From Aquimarina aggregata (GTDB taxonomy: Bacteria; Bacteroidota; Bacteroidia; Flavobacteriales; Flavobacteriaceae): DNA of 64,000 nt. The stretch spans positions 186,001 through 250,000 of the forward strand of contig NZ_LQRT01000001.1 of assembly GCF_001632745.1 (NCBI RefSeq). The letters run 5' to 3'. The translations under genes and the position numbers were made by a program. This document shows, one piece after another, positions 45,531-54,752 of the stretch. Position 1 is the first letter of the stretch. Every line of letters begins with the position of its first letter. The notes beneath the pieces were generated by a model that had not been told where the DNA came from, did no database searches, and was given only the letters and a program-made list of their open reading frames with translations.

Positions 45531-46295
45531 CTACTTTGCGTAGATGTCCATATCAATTTTAGTATTGAACTTGATATTTGTCCAATAGGTTGTCGCCCAT
45601 TTTTTACCTACAATTTCGCCTTCCCAATTAGAAGAAATTTCTACGCGTTCTGTAGGTACTTTTATACCATCGATTGTCTCGTAATGAAGCTTTAACAATT
45701 CTGGTTCTGTGATTCCAAATGCTACAACTGTAAACAATAATTGATCAATTAACTTTGTTTTTTTGTTAACATATAATACATAAGTATCTTGAGAGTCTCC
45801 AATGTTATTACCAAATGTTACCTTTATCAGATCATAATCACGTCCTTCTACTTTTTTGTTACCAATATGTTGAAGATTTAATCCTTTATCCTGTAACTTA
45901 AAAAACATAGCGAACCAATAATAATTTGTCTTTCTCCAAAATCGTGCTATTTGATTTGCCTGCTTATCATTAGAAATTTTATCATCAAACTTTATCCAAA
46001 CATTTTCTCCGTCATATGCTTCTGCTACTTTACCTTTTCCTTTTAACATAGAATGTTCAGAATATGTTGCAAAAGAGCGTTCTTTATCAAAAACATAGAT
46101 TTCCTTACTCACAAGAGACATTGGCGTATTTGGGTCTTTATATTCTACATCATAAGTGACATTTTTCATATTGTAGAAAGCTTTCTTTCCTCCTAATTCA
46201 TTAATCATGTCTGCAATTACTTTTTCAGCATTTTGAGCAGATACCGTAGGTAGTGTAAAGATTGTTATTAGTAGAGTTTTAATTGTGTTTCTCAT
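45531..46295 (-). CDS. Exported LolA/LppX-like beta-rich protein
   Basis: 254 residues. Signal peptide MRNTIKTLLITIFTLPTVSA, then a mature domain with repeated beta strands (DGENVWIKFDD, DYDLIKVTFG, DQLLFTVVAFGITEPELLKL), like outer-membrane lipoprotein-sorting type folds. I cannot assign a function. It lies in the middle of the redox block and may bind a hydrophobic ligand. Confidence 0.65.
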   Translation of the reverse strand: MRNTIKTLLITIFTLPTVSAQNAEKVIADMINELGGKKAFYNMKNVTYDVEYKDPNTPMSLVSKEIYVFDKERSFATYSEHSMLKGKGKVAEAYDGENVWIKFDDKISNDKQANQIARFWRKTNYYWFAMFFKLQDKGLNLQHIGNKKVEGRDYDLIKVTFGNNIGDSQDTYVLYVNKKTKLIDQLLFTVVAFGITEPELLKLHYETIDGIKVPTERVEISSNWEGEIVGKKWATTYWTNIKFNTKIDMDIYAK

Positions 46296-46343
46296 TTTTT
46301 TATGTTTATCTATTATTTCTATTTTGTGAATTCATCTTTGTTT

Positions 46344-46640
46344 TTAGGCATCTGTCAATACTTCTAGAATTTGCAAGTCTATTTCGGTAAAAAGCATCGA
46401 TCTCAGCACTTTAAAATCACCCGTTCTATTTCTCCATTCTCCATAATCAAGGTAATGTTGACTTGATTCCCAATGCTCTATAAGGACATATTTGTAGGGT
46501 TCCATTGGGGATCTTGATATTTTTGCACTTTCACATCCTTCATAGTTTCTTGTACCAGGAAGTATTCTTTTAAAAAAAAGGTAGACTTCTTCGGTATTTT
46601 CTGGTTGAGCAACTAGCTCTATTTTTACCATAATTTTCAT
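46344..46640 (-). CDS. Antibiotic-biosynthesis-monooxygenase (ABM) domain protein
   Basis: 98 residues; start is either the ATG at 46640 or the fourth codon. ABM ferredoxin-like fold: KIELVAQPENTEEVYLFFK, RNYEGCESAKISRSP, YVLIEHWESSQHYLDY. Members include quinol monooxygenases and small signalling dimers. It sits in the quinone/electrophile block, so handling quinols is a reasonable guess. Confidence 0.82.
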   Translation of the reverse strand: MKIMVKIELVAQPENTEEVYLFFKRILPGTRNYEGCESAKISRSPMEPYKYVLIEHWESSQHYLDYGEWRNRTGDFKVLRSMLFTEIDLQILEVLTDA

Positions 46641-46786
46641 AATATCTACTTTTTATTTCCTAGCGTATTATCATCATCTAATCCCCGTCGACTTTTTATA
46701 TGTTATCAATCTAACATCATAATTGTTTGCTTGCCTTCTTCCTAGTATAGCCTACTTTTAACACATATGTTTGATAGCTAAAAGAT

Positions 46787-47278
46787 TTAGTATTTGTAAA
46801 TTGAGGTGATAGTAGGATCCACATTCCAAATATCAACAGCCATTTTCCATTCACCTTTATCATTCTTTTTCCAAATACTTACTCCTTTTTCAAATAGGTT
46901 TACAATGTTGCCGTCTTTACCATCAAAATTTACCAAAATTCTATCTACACAATAACCAAGGTCTCCGCTTTTAGATACAAAAGCTTCTTGTGGTTCCCAT
47001 GCGATTTTGAAGCCTGGTAGTGATTGAAATTCTTGTAGCGTTTTAGCCATATCTTCGTGTCCTTTAATGACTGGTTTATCGGGTGGCATCATTAAGGCGT
47101 CTTCGACAATGAAACTAAAAAACTCCTCTGGGCTAACAGATTTTGCCCATTGGCGATTTGCTTCCATTAGATTTGCTTCTTCCTGCTTTTTTTGTTCTGC
47201 TGTTTGTGCTACTTTTTCTTTGTTTGCACAAGAGGCTACTAAAAAGCCTATTAATACTGTTAAAAAGAACTTTCTCAT
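46787..47278 (-). CDS. NTF2/SnoaL-like lipoprotein
   Basis: 163 residues. Lipobox ending Cys17 (VASCANKE), then a short charged stretch and an NTF2/DUF4440-like domain (EANRQWAKSVSPEEFFSFIV, GHEDMAKTLQEFQ, WKMAVDIWNVDP). Exported and membrane-anchored. Function unknown. Two soluble or exported NTF2-like genes in this block suggest a common theme of binding small ligands. Confidence 0.75.
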   Translation of the reverse strand: MRKFFLTVLIGFLVASCANKEKVAQTAEQKKQEEANLMEANRQWAKSVSPEEFFSFIVEDALMMPPDKPVIKGHEDMAKTLQEFQSLPGFKIAWEPQEAFVSKSGDLGYCVDRILVNFDGKDGNIVNLFEKGVSIWKKNDKGEWKMAVDIWNVDPTITSIYKY

Positions 47279-47355
47279 TTTTCTATATTAATTGTTATTA
47301 TTAAAAATTCTTGGGGATATATTTAATTTATTAAGAATACTCTCGGTTCCTTGAT

Positions 47356-47895
47356 TTACAAGTTTTCTATAAAGTTTATATAGCCTTTGGCATTCGCCTC
47401 GATATCCTCTTGAGTTGGATTATGTTCTTCGCCATAGAACGCATAGAGCGGTCTATAATCTGCGTTAACATACTTAAAAGTAGTTTCAAAAGGTCGGGTA
47501 AGTTCTTCGAGCGTATATTCGTATTGTCCTGATGCCCTATAATCGTCTTCTTTAATACCCGCAGTAACGGCTAATGCAAACTTTTTACCTGCAAGTTTAT
47601 AACCACTATTTTTACCAAATGCCCATCCATGAGTCAAGACATCATCTATCCATTTCTTTAAAAAAGGTGGGCAATTGAACCAATAAAACGGGAATTGAAG
47701 CACAATTTTATTTACAGATTCTAGTAAAAGTTGTTCTTTTATGACATCTATTTCCAGAGTTGGATATGTAGAATGTAAATCATGGATAATATATTTATCC
47801 GGATATTTTTGAAGTTCTTGAATCCAACGTTTATTTATTTTAGAACTCCCTAATTTAGGATGCGTTACTATAATTAATGTTTTCTCCATACTCAT
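47356..47895 (-). CDS. Flavodoxin-fold NAD(P)H quinone oxidoreductase
   Basis: 179 residues. Opening VTHPKLGSSKINKRWIQEL is the FMN/FAD phosphate loop. LQFPFYWFNCPPFLKKWIDDVL is the classic flavodoxin_2/MdaB-KefF motif, and the later YRASGQYEYTLEELTRPFE is conserved. It reduces quinones by two electrons to avoid radicals. It is preceded, 92 bp upstream, by the 39-bp motif shared with another promoter. Confidence 0.88.
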   Translation of the reverse strand: MSMEKTLIIVTHPKLGSSKINKRWIQELQKYPDKYIIHDLHSTYPTLEIDVIKEQLLLESVNKIVLQFPFYWFNCPPFLKKWIDDVLTHGWAFGKNSGYKLAGKKFALAVTAGIKEDDYRASGQYEYTLEELTRPFETTFKYVNADYRPLYAFYGEEHNPTQEDIEANAKGYINFIENL

Positions 47896-47959
47896 TTGTT
47901 TTAGAACACATCTATTGAATCTTTTTATGTGTTATTTGTTTTATAAAATGTTTCTAAAA

Positions 47960-48025
47960 CAAAGTTATTGAGATCAAATGGTCAACAAATGGAGGAAAAG
48001 TCCGCAGATATGGATTATAGGTTCA
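47960..48025 (-). promoter_or_regulatory. Promoter with 39-bp regulatory motif, copy 1
   Basis: Minus-strand -7 box TAACTTTG (47960-47967). A 39-bp motif at 47987-48025 starts AAATGGAG and contains GATATGGA and GTTCA. It matches copy 2 (52563-52601) at 31 of 39 positions. The gap between box and motif is 19 bp in both. It drives the quinone reductase gene. Confidence 0.75.
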
Positions 48026-48865
48026 AGCCATATTTTTTTGACGATACTCTGTTGGAGAACCCCCAATTTTCTTTTTAAAAATTCGAGTGAAATATAAAGG
48101 ATCATTAAATCCTACTCCGTAAGCAATTTCACTAACAGGCATTTCTGTAATACGAAGAAGTTCTTTGGCTCTTTTTAATTTTTGGTCAGTTATGTAATTA
48201 TTAGGGGTGTCATTAAACACTTTTTTAAATTCTCGTTTAAAAGAAGACAGGCTCAGATTACATAATTTGGCCAACTCGTCTAACCCTAAATTTGAATAGC
48301 GGTGCAACTCGATTACATTTTTTACATGAACGCTCCTAGTTGAATATAAATCAGAGATTAATTCTTGTATAGAACAAACATTTTCGGATTGTATGAGCAA
48401 TAACACCAGTTCTTTTATTTTTAATTCAAGTAGATCGTTATTTATCAAAATTGGATTCTGAAAATAGAACTCTAGAGATTCTATAAATCTTGAAATAACC
48501 TCTCTTGACACTACTACTTTACTTTGTATATTACAGTCTCCTTGTTCTATTATTTTAGGTAACTCGTTTGCATATATTTTCTTTAGTACTTCCGGATATA
48601 AATGCACGACCATAACTTCGACTTGTTCATCATCGGTTTTCTTCAACATATCCAAAAAATGATTGCCGCACTTTAACAAAACTGCTTCTTGACTATTTAC
48701 TTGAACATTCTGTTCTGCAGATAATAACTTAGGTGCTCTATCTTTAAAATATATAAAACAACCACTGTTTTCAAAAATAGCCTCATATCTAAAAGGAGTC
48801 CCGATTTTCACCTTTTCGATAAGGATTTTATTGTCATATTCAAATGTAAGTCGCTCAAGAATCAT
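48023..48865 (-). CDS. AraC-family regulator of the redox block
   Basis: 280 residues. Residues 1-160 form a cupin-like sensor part. The last ~100 residues carry the paired HTH (LDELAKLCNLSLSSFKREFK, PVSEIAYGVGFNDPLYFTRI). It lies among the genes it probably controls: the 39-bp motif occurs at the 3' edge of its own gene, which is the quinone reductase promoter, and upstream of the NTF2 gene at 52465. The inducer could be an electrophile or quinone. Confidence 0.85.
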   Translation of the reverse strand: MILERLTFEYDNKILIEKVKIGTPFRYEAIFENSGCFIYFKDRAPKLLSAEQNVQVNSQEAVLLKCGNHFLDMLKKTDDEQVEVMVVHLYPEVLKKIYANELPKIIEQGDCNIQSKVVVSREVISRFIESLEFYFQNPILINNDLLELKIKELVLLLIQSENVCSIQELISDLYSTRSVHVKNVIELHRYSNLGLDELAKLCNLSLSSFKREFKKVFNDTPNNYITDQKLKRAKELLRITEMPVSEIAYGVGFNDPLYFTRIFKKKIGGSPTEYRQKNMA

Positions 48866-48980
48866 TTAGTTATTTTTTGTAAGTCTATTTATATATAAGT
48901 ATATCAATAAACAGAAATAGTATTTTATATAAATATACTATTTCTGTTCTTTTTTAAGGAAAACATAGTGTCTACAAATT

Positions 48981-49610
48981 TTATAGGGTTTCAAAAAGTG
49001 CTTTCAATGGTTTTCTAACTTTTTTTGCATGTTGTGTAGCATCGTCTTCGCTTCTATGTCCAATAGCCATTACTACACTAGCACTAAGACCTTTTTCTTT
49101 TAATTTTAAAATTTCGCTGTATGCTTCTGGATCAAACCCTTCAATAGGAGTACTATCTAATTTAAGTTCTGCACAAGCATTTAAAGCATTAGAGAGTGCA
49201 ATATAGGTTTGTCTTGCTGTCCAAGAAATTTTCTCTTCTGCTGATTTTTCTTTCATTTTGGCTTTCATAAAATCAGCTGCCCCTCCCAAACTAGAAATTG
49301 GCAAATCTTGTACTTCTGCTTTTAGATTTATGTAAGTCTCTACATCGTCGTCTGTAACCTTATTATAATTACAAAAAACCATCAGATGGGACGCATCTGT
49401 TATTTGAGACTGTCCCCAAGATACTGGTTTTAGTTTTTCTCTTACGGTTTTATCATTAATGATAAGAACTTTGAACAACTGTAATCCATAAGAAGAAGCT
49501 GATAATTGGATTGCTTCTTTAATTTTTTGTAAATCTTCATCATTAACTTTCTTTGATGAATCATATTTTTTGGTAGCATATCGCCACTTTAGGTTTTCAA
49601 TTAATTTCAT
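48981..49610 (-). CDS. NAD(P)H-dependent nitroreductase (NfsB-like)
   Basis: 209 residues, FMN-binding nitroreductase. Visible are WRYATKKYDSSKKV, IQLSASSYGLQLFKVLII, MVFCNYNKVTDDDVETYI and SATGLGHRSEDD-like C-terminal AIGHRSEDDATQHAKK. It reduces nitro-compounds and quinones. It is followed by the AraC gene and preceded by an NTF2-like gene, with an intercistronic hairpin. Confidence 0.9.
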   Translation of the reverse strand: MKLIENLKWRYATKKYDSSKKVNDEDLQKIKEAIQLSASSYGLQLFKVLIINDKTVREKLKPVSWGQSQITDASHLMVFCNYNKVTDDDVETYINLKAEVQDLPISSLGGAADFMKAKMKEKSAEEKISWTARQTYIALSNALNACAELKLDSTPIEGFDPEAYSEILKLKEKGLSASVVMAIGHRSEDDATQHAKKVRKPLKALFETL

Positions 49611-49628
49611 GTGATATATTGTACAGCA

Positions 49629-49650
49629 TAACCCGCTATCTGGCGGGTTA
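49629..49650 (-). other. Intercistronic hairpin before the nitroreductase
   Basis: TAACCCGC / GCGGGTTA, GC-rich for the region, in the short gap between the NTF2-like stop and the nitroreductase start. It may tune distal expression. Confidence 0.5.
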
Positions 49651-49678
49651 CAGGTTACACCTTATTTTTAGGTATGTG

Positions 49679-50104
49679 CTATTTTGACTCTTGTCTAGTA
49701 TAAAATATTTTACTTACTATTTTCCACTCTCCATCAACTTTTAACAAATGCATAAAATCTATGTATGTAAAGGTTGGGAACTGAATTTCTAACTGTGCAC
49801 TCGCAGCGTCACCAGCAATGTTTACTGAAACGACACGAGTAGTTATCTTCTCCTTATGCGGAGTTCCATCCATACCTTCTGTTAAGCCTTCAATAGCATT
49901 AACTTCTTTATAGTCGTCGCCAATCCATTTCATAGTGGCAGTAGGATGAAATGCTTTGGTAAGTGTTTTAGCATCGTTATTTACAAGTCCTGTTAGATAA
50001 TAATTTACTGTCTCCTCTATATGCTGTAAATCTGTTTGCTGCGCTTTAAGTTCTGTTGTTATAGCTGTCATTATTACAATTATTATTAATAAAATCTTTC
50101 TCAT
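49679..50104 (-). CDS. Exported NTF2-like (lumazine-binding-type) protein
   Basis: 141 residues. Signal peptide (LLIIIVIMTAITTELKA), then an NTF2-like domain: EETVNYYLTGLVNNDAKTL, AFHPTATMKWIGDDYK, DFMHLLKVDGEWKIVSKIF. It matches the putative lumazine-binding subgroup. Function unknown. Its layout resembles the cytosolic NTF2-like protein encoded at 52061-52465. Confidence 0.8.
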   Translation of the reverse strand: MRKILLIIIVIMTAITTELKAQQTDLQHIEETVNYYLTGLVNNDAKTLTKAFHPTATMKWIGDDYKEVNAIEGLTEGMDGTPHKEKITTRVVSVNIAGDAASAQLEIQFPTFTYIDFMHLLKVDGEWKIVSKIFYTRQESK

Positions 50105-50126
50105 GTTTTTATAGTTTATGTGTTAT

Positions 50127-51224
50127 TCAATTTTTAACAAAATTACTCCATGTTCTCATCAATTTAATGAATTTAGAACTAAGTCCCTCTTTTTTAAGAT
50201 GTTCTGCCGAAACAGGAAGATTTAAAGGGATAAAATCTTTATTATTTAATACTTGTTTAGGAAAATCGTGATGTACAATGCCAGATTTTCCTATGGTTAC
50301 AAAGTCTACCCCAGAATTAAGAACCTTATGTACTTCTGCACCACCAGTTATTTTACCGGCCACAGTAAGCTTAACACTTTTATAGTCTAATTCTAAAAAA
50401 TGATCTAACAATGATTTATTAGTTTCTGTTTGTCCTTCAGGAATTTTAAAAACATCCCATAGTGAAAGATCTATAAAGTCAATTTTATCTGTATTAATCA
50501 ACAGTTTAGTTATCAATTTTACTTCTTCTAAAATCATTCCGTAACGTTCTGGTGATAACCGAACACCGATAAGAAAATCGTTTCCACAAGCAAGTCGTAT
50601 ACCATCTACAATTTCGAGTAATAATCTGGATCTGTTTTCAAGGCTACCACCGTATTCATCTATACGATGGTTAATCTCACTACTCAAAAATTGCGCGATC
50701 AAGTATCCATGTGCGCTATGAATTTCTACTCCATCGTAGCCTGCTTCTTTTGCTCTGAATGCAGCCAATATGAAATTATTTCTTACCTCATGTACTTCTC
50801 TTAAAGATAACTCCCTTGCATCAAATTCTTTATTGATTGAAGGGCCTACTGGTTGCCCATCTATTAAATCTTTAGGAGAACGCATTCCACCATGAAAGAT
50901 TTGTATAACAGCAAGACTACCATGAGATTTAATACTTTTTGTTAGTTTTTGATGCCCCGGTACATGTTCATCAGAATAAATACCTAACTCCCCTTCCCAT
51001 ACTTTTCCATTGGCCATTACATTTGAGGCGCATGTCATCACCAATCCAAATTGTCCCTTGGCTCTCATTGTTAACCAATGAAGTTCTAGATCCGATAATC
51101 TCCCATCATCATGACTTTGTTTATTGGTCAAAGGAGCCAACATAAACCTATTCTTCATGACTTTTTTGCTAGTAAACTTTAAAGTTTCATTAGCTTTATT
51201 CACTTTGTAATTGACTACGCTCAT
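50127..51224 (-). CDS. NADH:flavin oxidoreductase, Old Yellow Enzyme family
   Basis: 365 residues, FMN TIM barrel. MLAPLTNKQSHDDGRLSDLE, HSAHGYLIAQFLSSEINHR (His-x-x-His substrate pair) and RLSPERYG are conserved. It reduces activated alkenes or related electrophiles. It is followed by an exported NTF2-like gene 22 bp on and preceded by a peroxiredoxin-like gene. It is more distant from the first OYE (44 kb) in its active-site motif. Confidence 0.9.
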   Translation of the reverse strand: MSVVNYKVNKANETLKFTSKKVMKNRFMLAPLTNKQSHDDGRLSDLELHWLTMRAKGQFGLVMTCASNVMANGKVWEGELGIYSDEHVPGHQKLTKSIKSHGSLAVIQIFHGGMRSPKDLIDGQPVGPSINKEFDARELSLREVHEVRNNFILAAFRAKEAGYDGVEIHSAHGYLIAQFLSSEINHRIDEYGGSLENRSRLLLEIVDGIRLACGNDFLIGVRLSPERYGMILEEVKLITKLLINTDKIDFIDLSLWDVFKIPEGQTETNKSLLDHFLELDYKSVKLTVAGKITGGAEVHKVLNSGVDFVTIGKSGIVHHDFPKQVLNNKDFIPLNLPVSAEHLKKEGLSSKFIKLMRTWSNFVKN

Positions 51225-51270
51225 TTTGATGATTAATTTTTTTAAATATCTAAATCTGAAAAGTTATTTT

Positions 51271-51825
51271 TTAATTCATTTCTAAAGTAGAGACAGTATT
51301 CCATTCTAGAATCTTGGACACTGGTAAATGGTCATCATATGTATTTCCATAGTGTGCTTTTACCACGTTTTGTTCTTCATCAATCAAAAAGTCTGCAGGT
51401 AAAACAGGGTCTTGAAATGTCGTTTTCAAACTAAAAAAACCTCCGGTTATAGCTTTGGATACTTTACCCGGATTAAACATGGTTTTTAACATGCCATTGT
51501 ACGAAATATCGATCCCATATTTTTTATAAATATTGTATTTCTCATCAGGAATGATCGGGAATGGTGCCTTTTGTTCTCCAGCGTACTTTAGAATCTCAGC
51601 TTTTGATGAAGCAAAAAGAGCAACCACCTTTATCCCTTTTTTTATAAATTCATCATGTCTTTTTATCAATTCTCTAACTCCCATATTACAAAAGGGACAA
51701 GCAGCTTTCCTAAAAAAAACCAGATATAATTTTTGCCCCATGTAATCAATTAGATTTATTGTCTCTCCATTGATATCTTCCGCCTTAAAAGGTATGAAAA
51801 GGTCATTCTCTATTATCTTTGCCAT
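51271..51825 (-). CDS. AhpC/TSA-type peroxiredoxin-like protein
   Basis: 184 residues, thioredoxin fold. The active site ACPFC (CxxC) follows LYLVFFRKA, and the FPIIPDEKYNIYKKYGID region is typical of AhpC/TSA. It probably reduces peroxides or acts as a thiol oxidoreductase in the cytosol. It has no signal peptide. Its place between an NTF2 gene and an OYE gene fits oxidative/electrophile defence. Confidence 0.86.
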   Translation of the reverse strand: MAKIIENDLFIPFKAEDINGETINLIDYMGQKLYLVFFRKAACPFCNMGVRELIKRHDEFIKKGIKVVALFASSKAEILKYAGEQKAPFPIIPDEKYNIYKKYGIDISYNGMLKTMFNPGKVSKAITGGFFSLKTTFQDPVLPADFLIDEEQNVVKAHYGNTYDDHLPVSKILEWNTVSTLEMN

Positions 51826-52060
51826 TGTTTTTAAAATTAGTTTCTTAGTAAAAAAGGTATATCTATTTTATTAATGACTACCTCATCTGCTCCCGTTTCT
51901 ATTAAACCTATAATTCATTATTTTATCAGAGCTTCTTTCTTATACGTGATCAGTAATTTTCTTTATTAATCAACAAAGGCTGGATATCATTAAGTACACC
52001 ATTCATATCAATCTATCATAATATACCCAGCCCTTGTGTATAGTTTTACACTAGGTTAAA

Positions 52061-52465
52061 TTAATTTTTTGAATGAGAGTTATATACTTTCCCACTAATT
52101 TTCCATTGTCCATCTTTCTTATATAGCACAAAGAAATCTGTAAATCGAAAACCAAGCCAATCAATGAACTCAACCTTTGCTGCTGCTGCCGGACCTGAAA
52201 TATCAATCCAAGCAATATGATGTTTTACATTTTCTGATGTTCCAAGAGAACCTACTGCTTCGGCAAACTGATCGGCAGTATGATTTAAATGATCTCCATT
52301 CATTGATCCTACTATATGTGCATGATCATAAAATGCAGTACGAATTACTTTTCCGTCTCCTGTTTTTGCGCTTTCGATATATGGTTGAAGTGCTTTTACT
52401 ACTTCTTGATATTCACTAAAGTTTTGAATCTCGTCTTGTACTGTTTCTTTTGTTATTGTTTCCAT
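52061..52465 (-). CDS. Cytosolic NTF2-like (lumazine-binding-type) protein
   Basis: 134 residues. NTF2-like fold: VVKALQPYIESAKTGDGKVI, FYDHAHIVGSMNGDHLNHT, GFRFTDFFVLYKKDGQWKI. No signal peptide. It heads a minus-strand gene series and has the 39-bp motif and a TACCTTTG box upstream, so it is probably a direct target of the AraC regulator. Function unknown. Confidence 0.8.
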   Translation of the reverse strand: METITKETVQDEIQNFSEYQEVVKALQPYIESAKTGDGKVIRTAFYDHAHIVGSMNGDHLNHTADQFAEAVGSLGTSENVKHHIAWIDISGPAAAAKVEFIDWLGFRFTDFFVLYKKDGQWKISGKVYNSHSKN

Positions 52466-52535
52466 TTTTATTTTAAATTTTATTGATAACTAAATTTTGA
52501 TCTATCTGAATAATCTTAATAGCTCATTGTCATCA

Positions 52536-52601
52536 CAAAGGTATTGTCGTTATGCAAACAAGAAATGGAGAAAAAGTTCTTTGATATGGACAATACGTTC
52601 A
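52536..52601 (-). promoter_or_regulatory. Promoter with 39-bp regulatory motif, copy 2
   Basis: Minus-strand -7 box TACCTTTG (52536-52543) and, 19 bp beyond, the motif at 52563-52601, matching copy 1 at 31 of 39 positions. The remaining divergent region to 52896 shows no further gene. Confidence 0.75.
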
Positions 52602-52896
52602 CATTAGGTATTGTATATCATTTATTATATTCTATAACAAAATGAAATCTGATTATTAGTACACCTCTAAAAACAAAACAAGAATCAGAATTGTTTAGCG
52701 TATACTCACTAAAAAGGAAATAACACTTATTCCATTTTTTTAAGAAAGTAATCTAATTTGGCCTAAATGTCCATGTATAAGGCCCATTTATCCTACTAAA
52801 TTTTACATATGGTATCTATTTTTGCCTTAGATAAATAATTAATTATTCTGGCATAGACAAAATGCTAAAAAATGTAAATTTTATAAAACAAATAAT

Positions 52897-53649
52897 ATGG
52901 ATTTAACTGATAACATAACAGGAAAAGTAGTAGTAATTACAGGTGCAAGTAGTGGATTAGGAGAAACTACTGCGCGTTATTTGGCATCTAAAGGTGCAAA
53001 CGTAGTTTTAGGCGCTAGACGAGAAGACCGTCTACAAACGATCACAAAAGAAATCAATACTAAAGGAAACGGTAAAGCGGTCTATGTTAAAACCGATGTT
53101 ACTAAAAAAGAAGATGTACAAAATTTGGTTGACACGGCAATAAACGAATTTGGCAAATTAGATGTAATGGTTAATAATGCCGGGTTAATGTCTATCGCAC
53201 CTATGAGTGAAGTTAAAGTTGATGAATGGGATCGCATGATCGACATTAATGTAAAAGGAGTTTTATATGGTGTAGCTTCTGCTTTACCTATTTTTCAGAA
53301 GCAAGATTCAGGGCATTTTATCAATATTTCTTCTGTTGCAGGAGTAAAAGTATTTAGTCCAGGAGGAACCGTTTACAGCGGAACAAAATTTGCGGTTCGC
53401 GCCATATCTGAAGGATTACGTCATGAGGTTGGCGGAAATATTAGAACGACTTCTATAGAACCAGGACTTATAGATTCTGAATTAAAACATGGTAGTTCAC
53501 ATAAAGAAAGTTCTGATTTTGTAAAAGATTTTTATGAGATTGCTATCCCGTCAAGTTCTATTGCCAGAACTATTGCTTTTGCTATAGAACAACCCGCAGA
53601 TGTAGATGTTAATGAAATAGTTATTCGCCCAACAGTTCAGGATTTTTAA
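52897..53649 (+). CDS. Short-chain dehydrogenase/reductase (SDR)
   Basis: 250 residues. Cofactor motif TGASSGLG near residue 16-23, NNAG near 92, catalytic ISSVAG with the YSGTKFAVRA active-site Tyr/Lys, and IEPGLIDSEL. NAD(P)H-dependent oxidoreductase of unknown substrate. It is divergent from the NTF2-headed redox genes and followed by a strong hairpin terminator. Confidence 0.92.
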   Translation: MDLTDNITGKVVVITGASSGLGETTARYLASKGANVVLGARREDRLQTITKEINTKGNGKAVYVKTDVTKKEDVQNLVDTAINEFGKLDVMVNNAGLMSIAPMSEVKVDEWDRMIDINVKGVLYGVASALPIFQKQDSGHFINISSVAGVKVFSPGGTVYSGTKFAVRAISEGLRHEVGGNIRTTSIEPGLIDSELKHGSSHKESSDFVKDFYEIAIPSSSIARTIAFAIEQPADVDVNEIVIRPTVQDF

Positions 53650-53708
53650 TCAATTTTAAAGAGTTGATAAAATATAGATAAGGCGTAGCCTTCGTTAATT
53701 AAAATCAC

Positions 53709-53761
53709 AAATTGATTAGGTAGATGAGAGTTATCAAAACTTGTATCTATCTAATCAATTT
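53709..53761 (+). terminator. Terminator after the SDR gene
   Basis: AAATTGATTAGGTAGAT paired with ATCTATCTAATCAATTT (one G-T pair) around a ~19-base loop, followed by T-rich DNA. Confidence 0.8.
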
Positions 53762-53936
53762 AGCATTTAAAAAGTTTATTACCATAAGCATCCTTATACA
53801 AAAGAAACAAGCTACAATCTTTAGGTAAGGTATTAGATTTTCAAGTATAAAACCATTTGTTCTCAATCGATTTTCTTTGTAGAAGGACCAGAACTTAAGA
53901 CCTTCATTTTATGAATTTGAAAATCTAGTTTTTTTA

Positions 53937-54749
53937 TTAAAAATCAATATCCGCATCACCCCAATCATCAAAAGATGTATTGTCATTAAAAAAATCATCT
54001 ATGGATTCAAAAGTATCACTTATTGTATCAAATAGTTCATCAAAAGTATTATCCATATAGAATATATCATAAGCGTCATTATAACCTTCATCATTAGTTC
54101 TTGTAGCTCTTGAAAGTGGCTTAAGTTTTTCGAATAATTCAAATTTCACATTATTCAGTAGAAATATGTGTCCCTTTAATGAATTCACGATTTTCAATGC
54201 TTCTTCTGGGTTATTATCTATTAGATGTAAAATTTCTTTATCGATTTTATCTAAATAAGCTTCTATTTCCTTTCTAAAAAATTTCCCTTGACTATTAAGT
54301 AAAGTCAATCGAAATATTTGAGTAAGTAAATTAGAATTGAAGCTATTGCTTACCTTAGAGCTTTTGATTACATATTGATAACATTTGTAATTAGAAGGTA
54401 AATCTTTATAGACTTTTCTTAAATAACCTTTTAAATAGTCAAAACTGTTTTCATCAATAACATCAATAAAATATGATTCAAATTGATCTGGGTTATATTT
54501 TGAGAACTTTTCTCCTGTTTCTACAGTAATATATTCTCTTATAGTTGTATCCCTTGGGTGTGCCTTTTTATATTCTTTTTTGATCCTTAATATTTGTTTT
54601 AAGATTAAATCAAAAAAAGTTAATTTAATGACATCAACAACATCAATTTTAGACCCATCTAATATCAGTTTTGTTGCAGATGGTTTTATGTTTTCAAGAA
54701 GAGAATTTATTTCTATCTGTGTATTACGCTTTTTGGTTCTTATTTCCAT
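53937..54749 (-). CDS. Hypothetical cytosolic protein with acidic tail
   Basis: 270 residues, no signal peptide or span. The N-terminal half is basic and helical (RTKKRNTQIEINSLLE, IKKEYKKAHPRDTTIREYI). The C-terminal ~40 residues are very acidic (SDTFESIDDFFNDNTSFDDW). I recognise no family. It begins 3 bp after the stop of a 54-residue GldL-like protein, so both are in one transcript. Confidence 0.65.
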   Translation of the reverse strand: MEIRTKKRNTQIEINSLLENIKPSATKLILDGSKIDVVDVIKLTFFDLILKQILRIKKEYKKAHPRDTTIREYITVETGEKFSKYNPDQFESYFIDVIDENSFDYLKGYLRKVYKDLPSNYKCYQYVIKSSKVSNSFNSNLLTQIFRLTLLNSQGKFFRKEIEAYLDKIDKEILHLIDNNPEEALKIVNSLKGHIFLLNNVKFELFEKLKPLSRATRTNDEGYNDAYDIFYMDNTFDELFDTISDTFESIDDFFNDNTSFDDWGDADIDF

Positions 54750-54752
54750 GTA

